From contig NC_083565.1 of the NCBI RefSeq assembly GCF_019925205.1, forward strand, positions 22,100,241-22,164,240: 64,000 bases of DNA. Reading direction: 5' to 3'. Below the pieces are notes generated by a model. The model searched no databases, had not been told where the DNA came from, and saw only the letters and a list, made by a program, of their open reading frames with translations. How positions within the stretch are numbered: the stretch's first letter is position 1; every line of letters begins with the position of its first letter. The position numbers and the translations under genes are program-made. Positions 12,618 through 23,530 of this stretch are shown piece by piece. Source of the stretch: Metopolophium dirhodum. Its lineage: Eukaryota; Arthropoda; Insecta; Hemiptera; Aphididae.

Positions 12618-12935
12618 GTCAGAATACATTTTTAAAATTGAAAAACAAAAAATAATTTGTGACAACCTTGTTACCCTGTTTATTGATTGTGTCACATCGT
12701 TACGGGGTTATCCCAAGGTAAATGAAACGATGACCCACATAAAAATTAAATTTTTTGTTGTCAATGATAAATTTGTGTCAAATTTCGAATTACCCGATGC
12801 AAATAAATTAAATCGATAGATAAAAAACGAAATAAGAGACACAATTTATTAACACACAGGAAAACTGGTTTACTATATTATATTTTATTTTTAGTATGAT
12901 ATTAAAATTACGAGGCGTATACACACATTAATAAA

Positions 12936-13676
12936 GGAGGATGACTATATAAATCAGAAACTTATTCAACAGGAATGTAATAGGAATCACTTTTTCTAGG
13001 GAAAATATTTGTTTGGAATATAATATTATCTTAAAGAGGAACAATATTTCTACTGAATGATATAATAATTCAGGAATTGTTTTTTATTTAATTGTATTAT
13101 CATGAACTGATATATTTTACTAGAATCGTACAAAGATAGTAAATAATATATAAATAATAATATATATAATAATATATTAATAGTGTGTATTAAATTTCAG
13201 GAACCATATTAATATCTGTTAGGAATAGTATTACCTAATATGGACATTATTACTCAGGTACTGGTAGGAATATCAATTAACGGGGTCGGGACAATATTAC
13301 ACAGGACCGTTTTTTTCAGTAATAAAAGATTCCTATTTATTATCATAAAAAATTCGGCCTCGTATAATCAATACCAATCCCGTTAATTAATATACCTATT
13401 TAATATCGGTCCAATTTTTGGGTACCTGAGCAATTATGTCCTATTTAACATTGTATTCCTAATAGTATGCAGTCTTATATCATCCTACTTCGTTCTATTC
13501 CAGTAAACAACGATTTAAGATGATACTATTCAGTGGCGGATTTTCAACATTCTGGGAGGGGGGGTCCAGTATCAATTGACCCCCCCCCCACCCCGTGAAT
13601 CTGTCACTGATATACTATTCCTGTAATTATATCATTCTTTAGTGACATATTATATAGTGTTCCTCCTTTCATACTA
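12936..13676. mobile_element. Large fold-back element, about 740 bp, with a nested insertion
   Basis: The left end GGAGGATGACTATATAA (12936) is matched by the reverse complement of the right end, GGAGGAACACTATATAA (ending 13676). Further inverted matches go inward: GAATGATATAATAATTCAGG against GAATGATATAATTACAGG; GGACATTATTACTCAGGTAC near 13242 against GGACATAATTGCTCAGGTAC on the minus strand near 13440; and CAATTAACGGGGT against TTAATTAACGGGATT. The words AGGAATA and AGGAATG recur along both arms. The right arm is interrupted by the hAT-like MITE at 13531-13611. No protein is encoded. Confidence 0.7.
13531..13611. mobile_element. Short hAT-like MITE nested in the fold-back element
   Basis: It begins CAGTGGCGGATTTT and ends, read on the minus strand, CAGTGACAGATTC. 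The 8-bp sequence ATACTATT lies directly before it (13523-13530) and again after it (13612-13619), the target-site duplication length of hAT elements. The interior holds a G-run and C-runs. It postdates the surrounding fold-back element. Confidence 0.75.
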
Positions 13677-13689
13677 TACTTACACTTTT

Positions 13690-14642
13690 CATCGATTGGT
13701 CGATTAGTCGTCTAACCCGATCCGGACTTACAGTCGACGCGGTTGCCGTGCCGTTATCTCCGATGTCGGCGACCAATGCAGCTTCTTCTCACTTCCGGTA
13801 CTTGCTGATGCTGCTGACAACCACCGTAGTAGTTGATGTATAGGAGTACCGCGGACGTCCGACGTAGTCGTTTTCGCGGCGGAAGCGGAAGCGGTCATAT
13901 TGTCACGGAGACCGTATTGACGGCGGTTACGTTCCGGACATGTTTCCGGTGATGCGTACTCGATTCCACGTCGATCGTAAAATCTGACCGTTGGCAGGCC
14001 TTTGCGAGAAACGTATTAGACGTTACGGAAGTGATTACGTCGATCGTCGCCGTCGCCGCCGAAGGTTTTAGCTCCCGACGTGTGCCTCAGGCGTTTTGGC
14101 GGTCCCGCGGCCGCAACGGTGGTCTTGCGACTTTCTTTTCCTCCACCTTTGCTCCTTCCGTTCCTTCCGCTTCTTCTGTGCTACGCGAAGGACGTGATGT
14201 GCAGTGCAGGTGGACAGCTGCGACAAGAACTTTTTCACCAGCTACGCCAACCGAAGGACCGAATGCACCGGAGTTCTGTACACATATGGTCGACATGGTA
14301 TAAACGGACACGCAGTTATAGAATTATATAATATGATTTTAATATGCTGCGAAAATAATTCGATGCGAAACGATTTGAACAATCGTTAGGAGCTAACGTA
14401 CTGAATAACAATAAAATGTCAACCGCAAACGGTCCACATGGTTACAATATTATACTCAATTATTGATATAATCTTTTCAGCCAGCTGTAATAACTACCAC
14501 CTACCTATACAGATACAACTATGATACAATAAATAGCCGATATATTCACTTAAAGCTGATGTTCTTAATTTATTGTTGTGCCTACCATTATATAATAAAT
14601 TAGGTATGATGGCAACGAATCAATTTTCGTATTATGTTCCGC
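13690..14642. other. GC-richer island without an assigned gene
   Basis: The block is clearly richer in CpG than its flanks. Overlapping open frames exist on both strands at 14031-14389, including a + frame with two Cys residues near the stretch SCDKNFFTSYANRRTECTG. None has a recognised domain. A 50-base pyrimidine-rich tract (about 14130-14180) could be a splice acceptor tract on + or an acidic/basic coding stretch on minus. Confidence 0.35.
13732..13898 (-). CDS. Possible first coding exon on the minus strand (unidentified)
   Basis: In a GC-richer island, a minus-strand ATG at 13898 (A at -3) opens a frame of 55 codons. It runs to an exact GTAAGT donor at 13731-13726; without splicing the frame stops at a TAA that overlaps this donor. 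The peptide starts MTASASAAKTTTSDVRGTP and is rich in Ala, Ser and Thr, with no known domain. An in-phase downstream exon was not found by eye. The + strand of the same place also has a short hydrophobic frame (starting MSATNAASSHFRYLLMLL, about 13764), so chance is a serious alternative. Confidence 0.2.
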
Positions 14643-14738
14643 AAAAATGGCGACGGTCTTTCGCCATTTTTCAATGGTTTAGATAATATTATCATAATGA
14701 GAAATTTAAAAACGGCGAAAGACCAGCGCCATTTTTTG
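14643..14738 (+). repeat. Near-perfect hairpin, possible small-RNA precursor or tiny palindromic element
   Basis: AAAAATGGCGACGGTCTTTC at 14643 pairs with GAAAGACCAGCGCCATTTTT (14718-14737). The stem is about 33 base pairs with only a few mismatches, and the loop is about 30 bases. The total length is that of an animal pre-miRNA hairpin, but the inner part is itself palindromic (GGCG...CGCC), as in short transposon ends. I do not recognise a known miRNA. Confidence 0.55.
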
Positions 14739-17015
14739 TCAGAGTGATGGTCGGCGGGCGAGGAGGATGCGTATCACGATGTGTGCATCATACCTAGTCA
14801 ATTATATCATGGTATCTACATAAAAACGTCGAAAACAATTTATACTGAAAACAATCGAAAATAACGTCCACGCAATACAACTTAAACACATTATAATTAT
14901 TTGCAACTCGTTTACTATATTGCATTGCCAAACACGTATTAGTAATGCACCTATTAGTAATGCAGAGAGTCGAATTAATTTTTGTCTAGTGTTCCCGACA
15001 TTGAAGTATTTAAAAATGTCTTTGAGCGTATTACAGTATACTGTAGAAGTGGGGGACGTAATAAGTACCCATTTATACGCACTTGTTTTATTTTATCACT
15101 ATAGGAGAATTGGCCTCTCACTGCTCACTCTCCGCTCACCGACCACTCTATATTTTGCCACGGAAATAGTGTTCATAAATACCCGAAAGATAAATATTTT
15201 AATATTGAAAAAATGAAAACTGTTATCTTTGTTGTTGCATTCTTTTAGTTTCCATGGCAATGATATTCACTGAAATAAAAATTTCAGCAATTAAGTACTT
15301 ATAATAATATAGTTAAGCAGACAAATAATGCGGATTCTTGAGGAACCCACGAGTGTAGACTTAAAGAGTTGACTATATTATATTTTGTCATAACATAATT
15401 CGGGTGGCTACGTGACAAAAATGTATTGAAAAGCCACCGTAAATCCGCGTACATTACTCGACGTCCACTTTCTAAAGATTTAAATTCACTCGAATCTATA
15501 CAATATTGTATTGTACATGCTAGATATCTATTGTTTTTATTTTGTAGTGTCAATGACGTATCATGAGCCGTGTCATAACTTGACATTATTACACGAATAA
15601 AACTTTAAAGTTAATATAAAGGAATATTAATTTTATTTTTAATTCAATATTATTAGTCAAGTCAATAGGAAGTGTCACTACTGGGTGGCTTCTTTCACCA
15701 ATCCCATTCATATTAATCTAATATTTTAGCCCATATTCTTATTGTGCCCCCAGGGTACCAGATTGTATATTTTACCAAAATAAACAAATATTTACGCATT
15801 CAAATTACAAAATTACCCGGCGTCGAACCATATGCCCCTCCCCACCTATATAAATTTCCCATAGATAATCGACGGGAGAAGTTTGTTGGATTTTTGAAAT
15901 TAATTAATGTCAAATATGCACTATAGTAATATTACTTATATACTTACAAAATAATGTTTGCTTTCAGAATTTTACTATCCTATACATTCCATGTATGTTG
16001 TATACCCTGCATTAATTATTATTTTTAAACTTTTTATAATACACTCCGAATTACTACCGTGAATATTCGTAATATAACTTAGGTGTGTGAAATAAATAAA
16101 ATAAGTATTTAAAATACTTGGTGATATTAGCAAGCATCATAAATTGTTAATATCATATAATATTTTATCATATTTAAAAATAAAAAAAATTCAATATTAT
16201 AATCATTATTTATTGATGATCGTAATTCTAAGTCTGCTTAGAATAATAATTAATAAATATTTTTGTTAAGGGGGTCGGATTTTCAAATTTTCCACGTTTC
16301 TATACAATTTAAAATGTTTTTATTGAACTTAAGCCCGGTGACTGCTTTGGCCATTAATGTAGGCCACGTAGGGTCTTGTACCGTAGCTGTTCTCTGCTGC
16401 ACACGTATATTCGGACGACGCAGGTCGAGTCGAATTTTTATACGAAACGAACGCGTCCAAACAAGAAAAATCAAAGGTCAGAAAACAAAATACGTGGAAA
16501 ACAAAATACGATCCAAACACATATTTTTTAGAACGCAGCGGAAAAAGTGCATCGCGACACTGTAATAATATTGTAGGCGTTATTATTAGATTCGCATGTA
16601 ATGGAAACACAACATATTATACATATATATTGTTAGTCGCGCGGGATCGTATATATGCATATTATGCAATATAAAAAAACACTCCGGAAAAAACCGAATG
16701 TCATCAACGACCGGGGCCCTGATAACAATATACTATAATAATATGTATATTATGTGTATATAAATATTATACTGTGTGCAACTCGTGCGCGTGCGCAATA
16801 CTCGATACCTTTATAAAATTTATAGAAAGCAATTTGTCGCGATGACGCCCAACCGAGTCCTATGTGTACCTACTCGGCGGAGTCTGCTCGCAGCGCGCGC
16901 GGGACGTAAAATTTAGCGAAACGTGTTCGCGGTGGTTCGGCGTGGTTCGAGTCGATTTTTTTTCCACTCCGAAATTCGACGTAACAATTTCTTGAATAAT
17001 CGGACGGTTTTTATG
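14739..17015. other. AT-rich DNA with a CpG-richer patch, no supported gene
   Basis: Nothing coding is supported up to about 16260. From 16330 to 16990 CpG content is higher and overlapping frames exist on both strands. These are not called because each is explained equally well by the others and none has splice bounds. The stretch leads into the core promoter candidate at 17016. Confidence 0.4.
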
Positions 17016-17046
17016 TATAAAGGGGCGTTAGTCGCTGGTTTTCAGT
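17016..17046 (+). promoter_or_regulatory. TATA box plus Inr, candidate core promoter
   Basis: TATAAAG at 17016-17022 is followed at the expected distance by TTTTCAGTGATT, whose TCAGT (17042-17046) matches the arthropod initiator TCA(G/T)T. The putative +1 A at 17044 lies 28 bases from the first T of the TATA box. The flanks upstream are CpG-richer than average. The putative transcript starts with a 9-codon frame (ATG at 17055). No following exon is recognised. Confidence 0.45.
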
Positions 17047-18147
17047 GATTCCAGATGTATTCTAGATTTGTACTTGGACTTTAAAATTATTATTTTTCAG
17101 TTAATTTAATTTGTTTTTTTTTGTCTATGTTCTATTTATAATAATTGTATACGTGTATTGCTATATTTAAATAGATATAGAACTCGCATGCTGTTGGTAG
17201 GAATAAAATAAAAATAACGTTAACATATTTAAATTTAATATGATAAAAATAAAATTTGCGACCTTTAGCAAAAATAAAAAAATGTCGACTCGTGTTTTTT
17301 TGCATTTTAAAATACTACGACAACAAACGACAGTGTGTTACGATTCGATCGGGTATGCTTTTGTATTATTGAAAAATAAAACTCGACGATAGGTAGGTAC
17401 ACGCGCTAGATGTTTTTTCTCGAGTTCTTGAATAAATTACTATTATTATTTACTATTATAGTAGGTATAGGTACTATGATTTTCAGTTTTCCAAACTTTT
17501 TTCAATGTGCCTCAAAATTATATTTATCATTTTTAATTTTAACTTTAGAATTCCCGGCACCGTATCGTGAAATACTAAAATGTCTTTCTATACCTACTGC
17601 GAACTTACTATTGTTGCTTGAGAAGTTCTTCGTGGATTGTATAACATATATCTGAAAATGATGAAACTCGTCCTATACTCTCGGCACAGCGGTGCAGGTC
17701 AGAGATTTCAGATTCGTATTTATAGAAAATTATCAACGACTTTCGACTCCGCACTTTGGACAAATATTTAGCATCATTATTCAATACTCAGTGCCTACAA
17801 TATGATCATAAAAAATTCTACGATTTTGGGAGCAATAATTATTACAATATAATATAACAATAGTAATTTTTAAAGCACACTACGAACAATGAGTGACATA
17901 TTATAATACTAAAACGCAGAATGTCGAGGTAATGGTGGTTTCAGAAGTTGCAGGGCAATTTTTTTTTTTCGGAACGGTTCGCTTTGTACTAAAATGTTCA
18001 AACTCGGGCAAACCAATATTGCGCCCTTTTGACGTGGGTACCTATACATATTTATCGGTATACTATAATACCACAGAATAGATTAAATGATAATACTATC
18101 GTGACACGAACATTGTTTTTTTTTTTATCAGCGGTCATATGAGTGTA
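17047..18147. other. AT-rich DNA downstream of the promoter candidate
   Basis: Contains an 81-codon + frame (17410-17655) with a hydrophobic start (MFFLEFLNKLLLLFTIIVG). The frame is highly AT-rich, has no domain, and may be chance. No donor or acceptor pair links it convincingly to the promoter candidate. Confidence 0.3.
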
Positions 18148-18400
18148 TACAGGATGATTCACCTAGCGCGTTGACTCCTATTTATCCTCTGATAATACTA
18201 CGATTATTCTGATTTTCGGAATTCTAATTTTACCCTTTACGATATTTTCAAATACTCGGATTTCGTATACTATTATCGTTTGTAGAGTGTTTCGATGTGA
18301 CACAAGTTTATTTTATCAGTCGAGAAACAAACCTTGTTTAAAGAGGCGGTGATTCTGATTTGAAAAAAGGAAGTTTGTTTTACCACAAGACACGTCGTTT
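18148..18400 (+). repeat. Dispersed repeat of the CAGGGTGATTCA family
   Basis: Starts TATACAGGATGATTCACC and contains TATTCTGATTTTCGGAATTC and later AAAAAAGGAAGTTTGTTTTA. The same words occur at 22622-22790 and at 26378-26740 (CAGGGCGATTCACC and AAGAAAGAAGTTTGTTTCTC). It is non-coding. Confidence 0.55.
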
Positions 18401-18461
18401 TAATTGGTTAAAAAAATCTAAGACATATTTCGAAGCCGTTTACCCGCTACTAGGTTTGAAA

Positions 18462-18898
18462 AATCAAAAACCTGAATTTGAACAGAGGGTATGCGTCACC
18501 GCGAAGGACGTCAATTGAGTCGTCGTGTTCGGTGGCGAATCACTCGGCAGTGCGTACAGCCTAATAATGAAATAATAATAATATTTTACGTCGATTAATA
18601 TTTTAGGCGTATCGCTCGAGAGAATGACATACTTTCTTACGGTTTCACGATAAACCATTAATACAGGCCGATAAACCTGTATACACGACGCGTTGTGCTG
18701 CAGTCAATCAGCAGCTGTAAATCATATTTTGTTACCAGTCTGGCTGGTATACGGTATACGGTATACGGTCTTAAAATATAACACTATATGTACGACTGTT
18801 ATTTAAACACGTGCTTCATGAGTCCCTCAGATGCATTTAATATCGTATATCGTGTGAGGGCCCGATAAAACGGTTTGGAGCTTTCGGTATTTTTTTCA
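18462..18898 (+). repeat. Tandem duplication, first copy
   Basis: Runs from the GAACAGAGGGT region through CAGCCTAATAATGAAATAAT, CACGACGCGTTGTGCTGCAG and GGCCCGATAAAACGG. The same sequence follows directly in the second copy (18905-19560). It includes a triplicated TATACGG. No frame is conserved between the copies. Confidence 0.85.
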
Positions 18899-18904
18899 CT
18901 TTAT

Positions 18905-19560
18905 TTTAAAATTCCAAAAACCTACGAACTTGAACAGAGAGTTTGTCAATGGCGAAGAACATCAATAGAGTCGTCGTGCTCGGCGGCGAATCACTCTGTA
19001 TTTATGTAGTGCGTACAGCCTAATAATGAAATAATAATAATATTTTACGTTGATAATATATATATTAGAGGTGGGTTGAACTCAGAAGTATGGTCTCGAC
19101 CCGAACCTTAGTATGTCGAACCGAACTCGAACCGAACTTTTTAGTGTGATGTCGAACTTGAACCGACCGTTTTATTCAACATCGGACCACACCACCATAT
19201 ATTAAATATTTCATTACCAAACTAAACCCAAAATAATCTTTTGAATTAAATGGCAAATGAAAGCTTTATATTAATATTTCAGGCGTATCACTCGGGAAAA
19301 TTACATATTTTTTTACGCTCTCGCGATAATAATCATTATTACAGGCCAATAAACCTGAATACACGACGCGTTGTGCTGCAGTCAATCAGCAGCTGTAAAT
19401 CATATTTTGTTACCAGTCCGGCTGGTATACCGTATACGGTCTTAAAATATATAACACTATATGTACGACAGTTATTTAAACTCGCGCTTCAAGAGTCCCG
19501 GAGACGCGTTTAATATCGTGTGGGGGCCCGATAAAACGGTTCGGAGCTTTAGGTATTTAT
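18905..19560 (+). repeat. Tandem duplication, second copy with an insertion
   Basis: A second direct copy of the about 435-bp unit that precedes it. The copy is split between CGTTGAT and TTAATATTTCAGGCGTAT by about 215 extra bases (19055-19270). The two halves together match the first copy through GCAGTCAATCAGCAGCTGTA and GGGGGCCCGATAAAACGG. Confidence 0.85.
19055..19270 (+). mobile_element. Insertion of about 215 bp in the second copy
   Basis: Absent from the first tandem copy, so its edges are defined by comparison. It begins near TATTAGAGGTGGGTTGAAC and carries a run of CGAACCGAACTCGAACC-type words. The GAGGTGGG start recalls some hAT ends, but no matching inverted end is visible. The superfamily is open. 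Confidence 0.55.
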
Positions 19561-20760
19561 TTTTTTACGATCGACGCCGCCATGAAAACGCGTGGAATAA
19601 TCGTCTGATTTTATACGAAGGGATTTTATGTGCGGTCGTAACAGTGCGAAACAATCAGAGAGTGTAATCTAACAATAATTATTATACGACGGTCGTACGA
19701 CAACAGTTGACAAAAACAATAAAACAATAATACATTGTATCGAAACAATATTATTATTATGCCGTGCAATGTGGCAAATAAGGCTCGGCGGTATGCGGAA
19801 GTAAAAAAAAATAAAAGTACGATTTAGTTATAATAATATTATTACACTCGGTGTAGTTTTCCCCGTATTTTTGTTTTAATGTATACACAACAATCGCCGC
19901 GGTCTCTCTCGCTCTCGCGACTTTTTTTTAAAGTTTTTTTTTTTTTAAATTTTACGGAAAGTTTTAGCACTCGTTTTCGGGGCAAACACATCAAACGATA
20001 CGTTATGTCGATTACCGGCTATACGTGTGTTGTCACGGAAATCGCGGTTCGAAGAGAATAAATGTCACGAGAGTTTTTTATTCCCCCCCCCCTCCCCCAG
20101 TATAGTAATCCATCAAAAAGTTCGCTTTTTAATAGTCGTCGGGAAGAGATGTGTACACACCTCGCACGACGTGCATTAACATCTCGACACGACGGCCGCA
20201 AATCGTATAGGTAGGTATAGGATATACGACGCGAAATTTTTTTTTATCACTCGCGTAAAAAACTCCTCTATACATTTATTTTTATTTGTCACGGGTGATT
20301 ATTGTCGTCGCCGGGGGGGGGGGGGGGGTGGCGGGACGTATATAATATAGTGGAAAAGGATTTTCGCGGTTTCGACACAGCTTTTGCGCCGACCACCTCG
20401 CCCCGGGCACGCTTCGCACAACACCGCGTCGAAGTCATTACGCGAGTTTTACCCGTTTCAACTTTGCGGGGCAAAACGCGCGAAGAGTCGAAACCCCAAG
20501 GTACCTCTACCCCTCCTGACCTGGTGTACTATATGCTGTGCAAACATAATAGCTGAGGCATGCAAATTACACAATATTACCATAATTTATTATTATATTA
20601 CCGCGAACGCATACGCATCATAATCTGATGTGTTCGAAAACGCCGCAATCGATTTATCGCCGCTCTTGACCCCGAAATCCTGCGGGATTTCACCTTCTCC
20701 CTCTCTACTCACGACTAGGTATCAATATTACAACACCATATTGTATTAAAATTTTTAACA
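19561..20760. other. Mixed AT-rich and CpG-richer DNA with G/C homopolymers
   Basis: Holds a 10-C run (20083-20092) and a 16-G run (20313-20328). The CpG-richer part 20330-20560 has + frames on both sides of the G-run (for example one containing RDVYNIVEKDFRGFDTAF) with no domain. None is called as a gene because the frame depends on a length-unstable G tract. Confidence 0.35.
20313..20328 (+). repeat. Poly-G tract (16 G)
   Basis: The longest G homopolymer in the window. Such tracts are length-unstable and error-prone in sequencing. Confidence 0.9.
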
Positions 20761-21123
20761 TATTATAATAGCTGGTGGGGCAGGTCGAATTGTGAAAGTT
20801 TTGTTTTTAAGGACATGTCTACATTTTTGATACAGAGCTCATGAATTATTTTTCTGAATTTGAAAATAATATATTATCTAATACGGGCACACACTGACTG
20901 GCATTCGGACAAACTGTATAATACAGGCCTGTAGTACACATATTTTGATAATATATTAAAATATTTGAATATTTTAAAAGAATTTAAAGGAAACCAAGTA
21001 GGAGACTTTGTACTAACTTCATCACTACCTATTGATAAATATGCTATAGTATAAGCTGATAATTTTTACACGTTTTTATCACAAAACCCTGCTGTTACAC
21101 CTGAGGGCAGTTATATAGTGTAA
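20761..21123 (+). pseudogene. Decayed coding remnant of unknown family
   Basis: One + strand frame reads through about 120 codons with only three internal stops (about 20842, 20932, 21052) and ends at TAA 21121. Its content looks like a protein rather than AT-rich noise: FVFKDMSTFLIQ early, then AHTDWHSDKLYNTGL, NQVGDFVLTSSLPIDKYAIV (20994-21051), then DNFYTFLSQNP and TPEGSYIV up to the stop. The frame does not shift across the stops, which suggests a once-functional exon or transposon ORF that gained point mutations. I do not recognise the family. There is no obvious start codon or flanking element. Confidence 0.45.
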
Positions 21124-22621
21124 ACGGCTAATTTTTGTTTCCAAACACCTGCAATGTTGCGATCGGGATGGATATTATTATAACAGTGAATCTTGCGTTC
21201 TCATTCGGGTCTGTCTAATATTAATCGTGTTGAACATCGAGAAAAACGAATAATAATATCATATACCTATATGGGTATACGTATCGATTGAAATAAAACC
21301 GTAATTCCGATGCAGCCTGCAGCAGCACAATATTAATAATATTATTATATTATTTGCTCGTCATTTTATAGCTGGTCGGGCTTATGAATTCGCGTCCTGC
21401 GACTTTTCGCAGGCTCGGCAAAATCCAGAGGAGTGAGTATTAATAGACATGACGACGATAATATAATAATAATAATAATGCTCGCATATATATATATATT
21501 ATATATAGGCCGCAGGTACCTCATACCATCTATCTAAATAATATATAGGTGCAGGTCGGTACCGCTATGTAGGTATATAATGCGCTGCAATATTATAATG
21601 TTATTTCACGTCATCCTACACCGCGGGTATATAATTCAAATTCGACGACGCTGGGAAATCGGCGAGGATAAGAAGAAGGAGCAGGACGAATAATAATAAT
21701 AATTTGTAATCCCGACATTTTCTTTTTCTCATATACAATAACGTACACACACACACACACACACACACACGCTGTGTATATAATATTATATTTATAATAT
21801 GACTACGTCGTCCTGCATGTCGGTATATACCTATACGTGTATATTGTGTATACCTACGTAACATCGGTAATCGTACACGTACGATCCGTATTCATTTTAA
21901 ATCTCATTTCTTGTTAACATCGTTCGGTGATATTAAAACGGCGTCTGCCCCTATGATATATTATACACATATAATGCGTATATGCGTGCCACCGGAGACG
22001 AAATAAACGCCGCACGCGTCTCCATAGCGCCATATTACGTACTTGGAAGTCGAAGACGAATATAATAACAATATAGGTAAGTAAACGCGTACACGCCAAA
22101 GTCGTATTAAGAATAATGCCACTGCAGCTGCTGCTGCTACTTACGATAAGTTCGAAAACGACGACGACGACGAGAACGTACATTATTATTATTGGTAGGT
22201 AGGTATAGGTATATGTGTGTAGGTATATTGCAAATCGGTTCAGGTCTTTCGATTTATTACACGCGCGAGATTATATTATACATAATATTGTGTCAATTTA
22301 TAAATTATTGTGATGTATCGTTCCGGTACGATAATAATATATATAGCGTTATACGCCGAGCTTTACTCGCCCTGTCATTTTCCGACTAGCTATACTCGAA
22401 CGAGTGAATATTTATGATTTATTTGTTTAAACTTATTGCGAGCTACAAACATACAGACAGCATTACACTTCCGAGTTTTTTTTTTCCGATGACTTAAAAG
22501 CGAAATTCCGAATACATAAAAAATAATCGTTTTTGTTCCTGCGGAGAGAGTTATTTCGAACGGAAAAGATTTTTCCTCTGCGAACTGCGCGCACGTTTAA
22601 AAGCATTTACATATATGCATG
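21124..22621. other. AT-rich and simple-repeat DNA, no supported gene
   Basis: Contains (AAT)n and (TA)n patches near 21465-21505, a (CA)n microsatellite and GAC-type triplets near 22150-22175. Minus-strand frames with leucine, valine or cysteine runs (21616-22183) are translations of these simple repeats. Confidence 0.55.
21744..21770 (+). repeat. (CA)n microsatellite
   Basis: An uninterrupted run of about 13 CA units; it accounts for the Val-Cys run of the overlapping minus-strand frame. Confidence 0.9.
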
Positions 22622-22790
22622 TACGGGGCGAATCACCTGCAAGCACGCTCGCCCCCCTTCTTTTCTTTTTTTCCATAATGCAGTTATTCTCAAAATCTGA
22701 TTTTCGGAACTTTTAAACATACTCGACAACCATATTTTCCAATTATTGAGATTTTTTTTTCATTAAGAGCGCAGTGAATTGGTAGATACG
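22622..22790 (+). repeat. Dispersed repeat, second copy of the 5.8-kb element
   Basis: Starts at GGGGCGAATCACCTGCAAGC and holds GCAGTTATTCTCAAAATC, GATTTTCGGAACTTTTAAAC and TTATTGAGATTTTTTT in the order seen at 5786-6010. It has the same orientation as that copy. The GCGAATCACC start resembles the CAGGGTGATTCACC ends of the family. Confidence 0.6.
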
Positions 22791-23099
22791 AGATACTAGA
22801 TACATCTCGCAATAGTCATAATAATTAAGTTGGTAAAAAGCTACTGTACCATACTGCATCTCAGCCAATTTCAAGCATTTCTGCTTTTAAACACCCCGTG
22901 TCAGAATTTATTATATCCCGAAATCATGTAATGTTATAGAATTTTTCCAAATTTTAAAATTTATAACTAAAAAACATACTAACGTGAAATAGATCAACTG
23001 ATAATTATTAATTATTAAAAAAATAAAATTACGCCGTCAAAACAATAGGTATTTGAAATTACAACGACATGGAGCTTGAGGGTGCGTCGGCACCCCCTA

Positions 23100-23530
23100 G
23101 CACCTCCGTAGTTGCGCCACCTAATCGCGATGTTGGATGGCAATGTCGTATAAATTTCCTCACCACCTTTCTTATTGTTAAACAACATAATATGACATCG
23201 ACCATGTTGTTTAAAAGTATGAGGTATTACACGTGGCGCGTTTTTTTTATTGTGGTATCCCCGGTAGGCCTAATCCACATCGTAAGCGAGAACGCGCGAA
23301 CGCCGGACTACAAAAATAATTTACACAGGTCGGTACAGCGAAAACTGCACTTCTCACATATATAGGTATAACATGCGTCTCGTGCATCGATAAAACAAAA
23401 TAATAATATGACATAAATATCGAATTATACATTTGCTAGGTATTAATTGGTTTTGATTTAAGTGATACTTTATTTTGTTACATCACGGCATTCGCCCATT
23501 TCCAGCTTACTACTTACTAGTGTTGAATTC
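23100..23530 (+). repeat. Dispersed repeat, second copy of the 7.2-kb element
   Basis: GTTGTTTAAAAGTATGAGGT, ATTACACGTGGCGCGTTTTT and CCTAATCCACATCGTAAGCG match 7388-7475. It follows the 22622-22790 repeat in the same order as 5786-6010 is followed by 7178-7690, although the spacing differs (about 0.3 kb here against about 1.2 kb there). Overlapping frames on both strands are not conserved between the copies. Confidence 0.75.

Noticed and set aside
16329..16610. Minus-strand frame containing SSEYTCAAENSYGT, resembling the end of an immunoglobulin I-set domain
   Set aside because: Only the last strand motif is similar. The upstream part of the frame has no Ig pattern (no matching Cys/Trp), there is no splice acceptor at the right place, and a + frame overlaps it.
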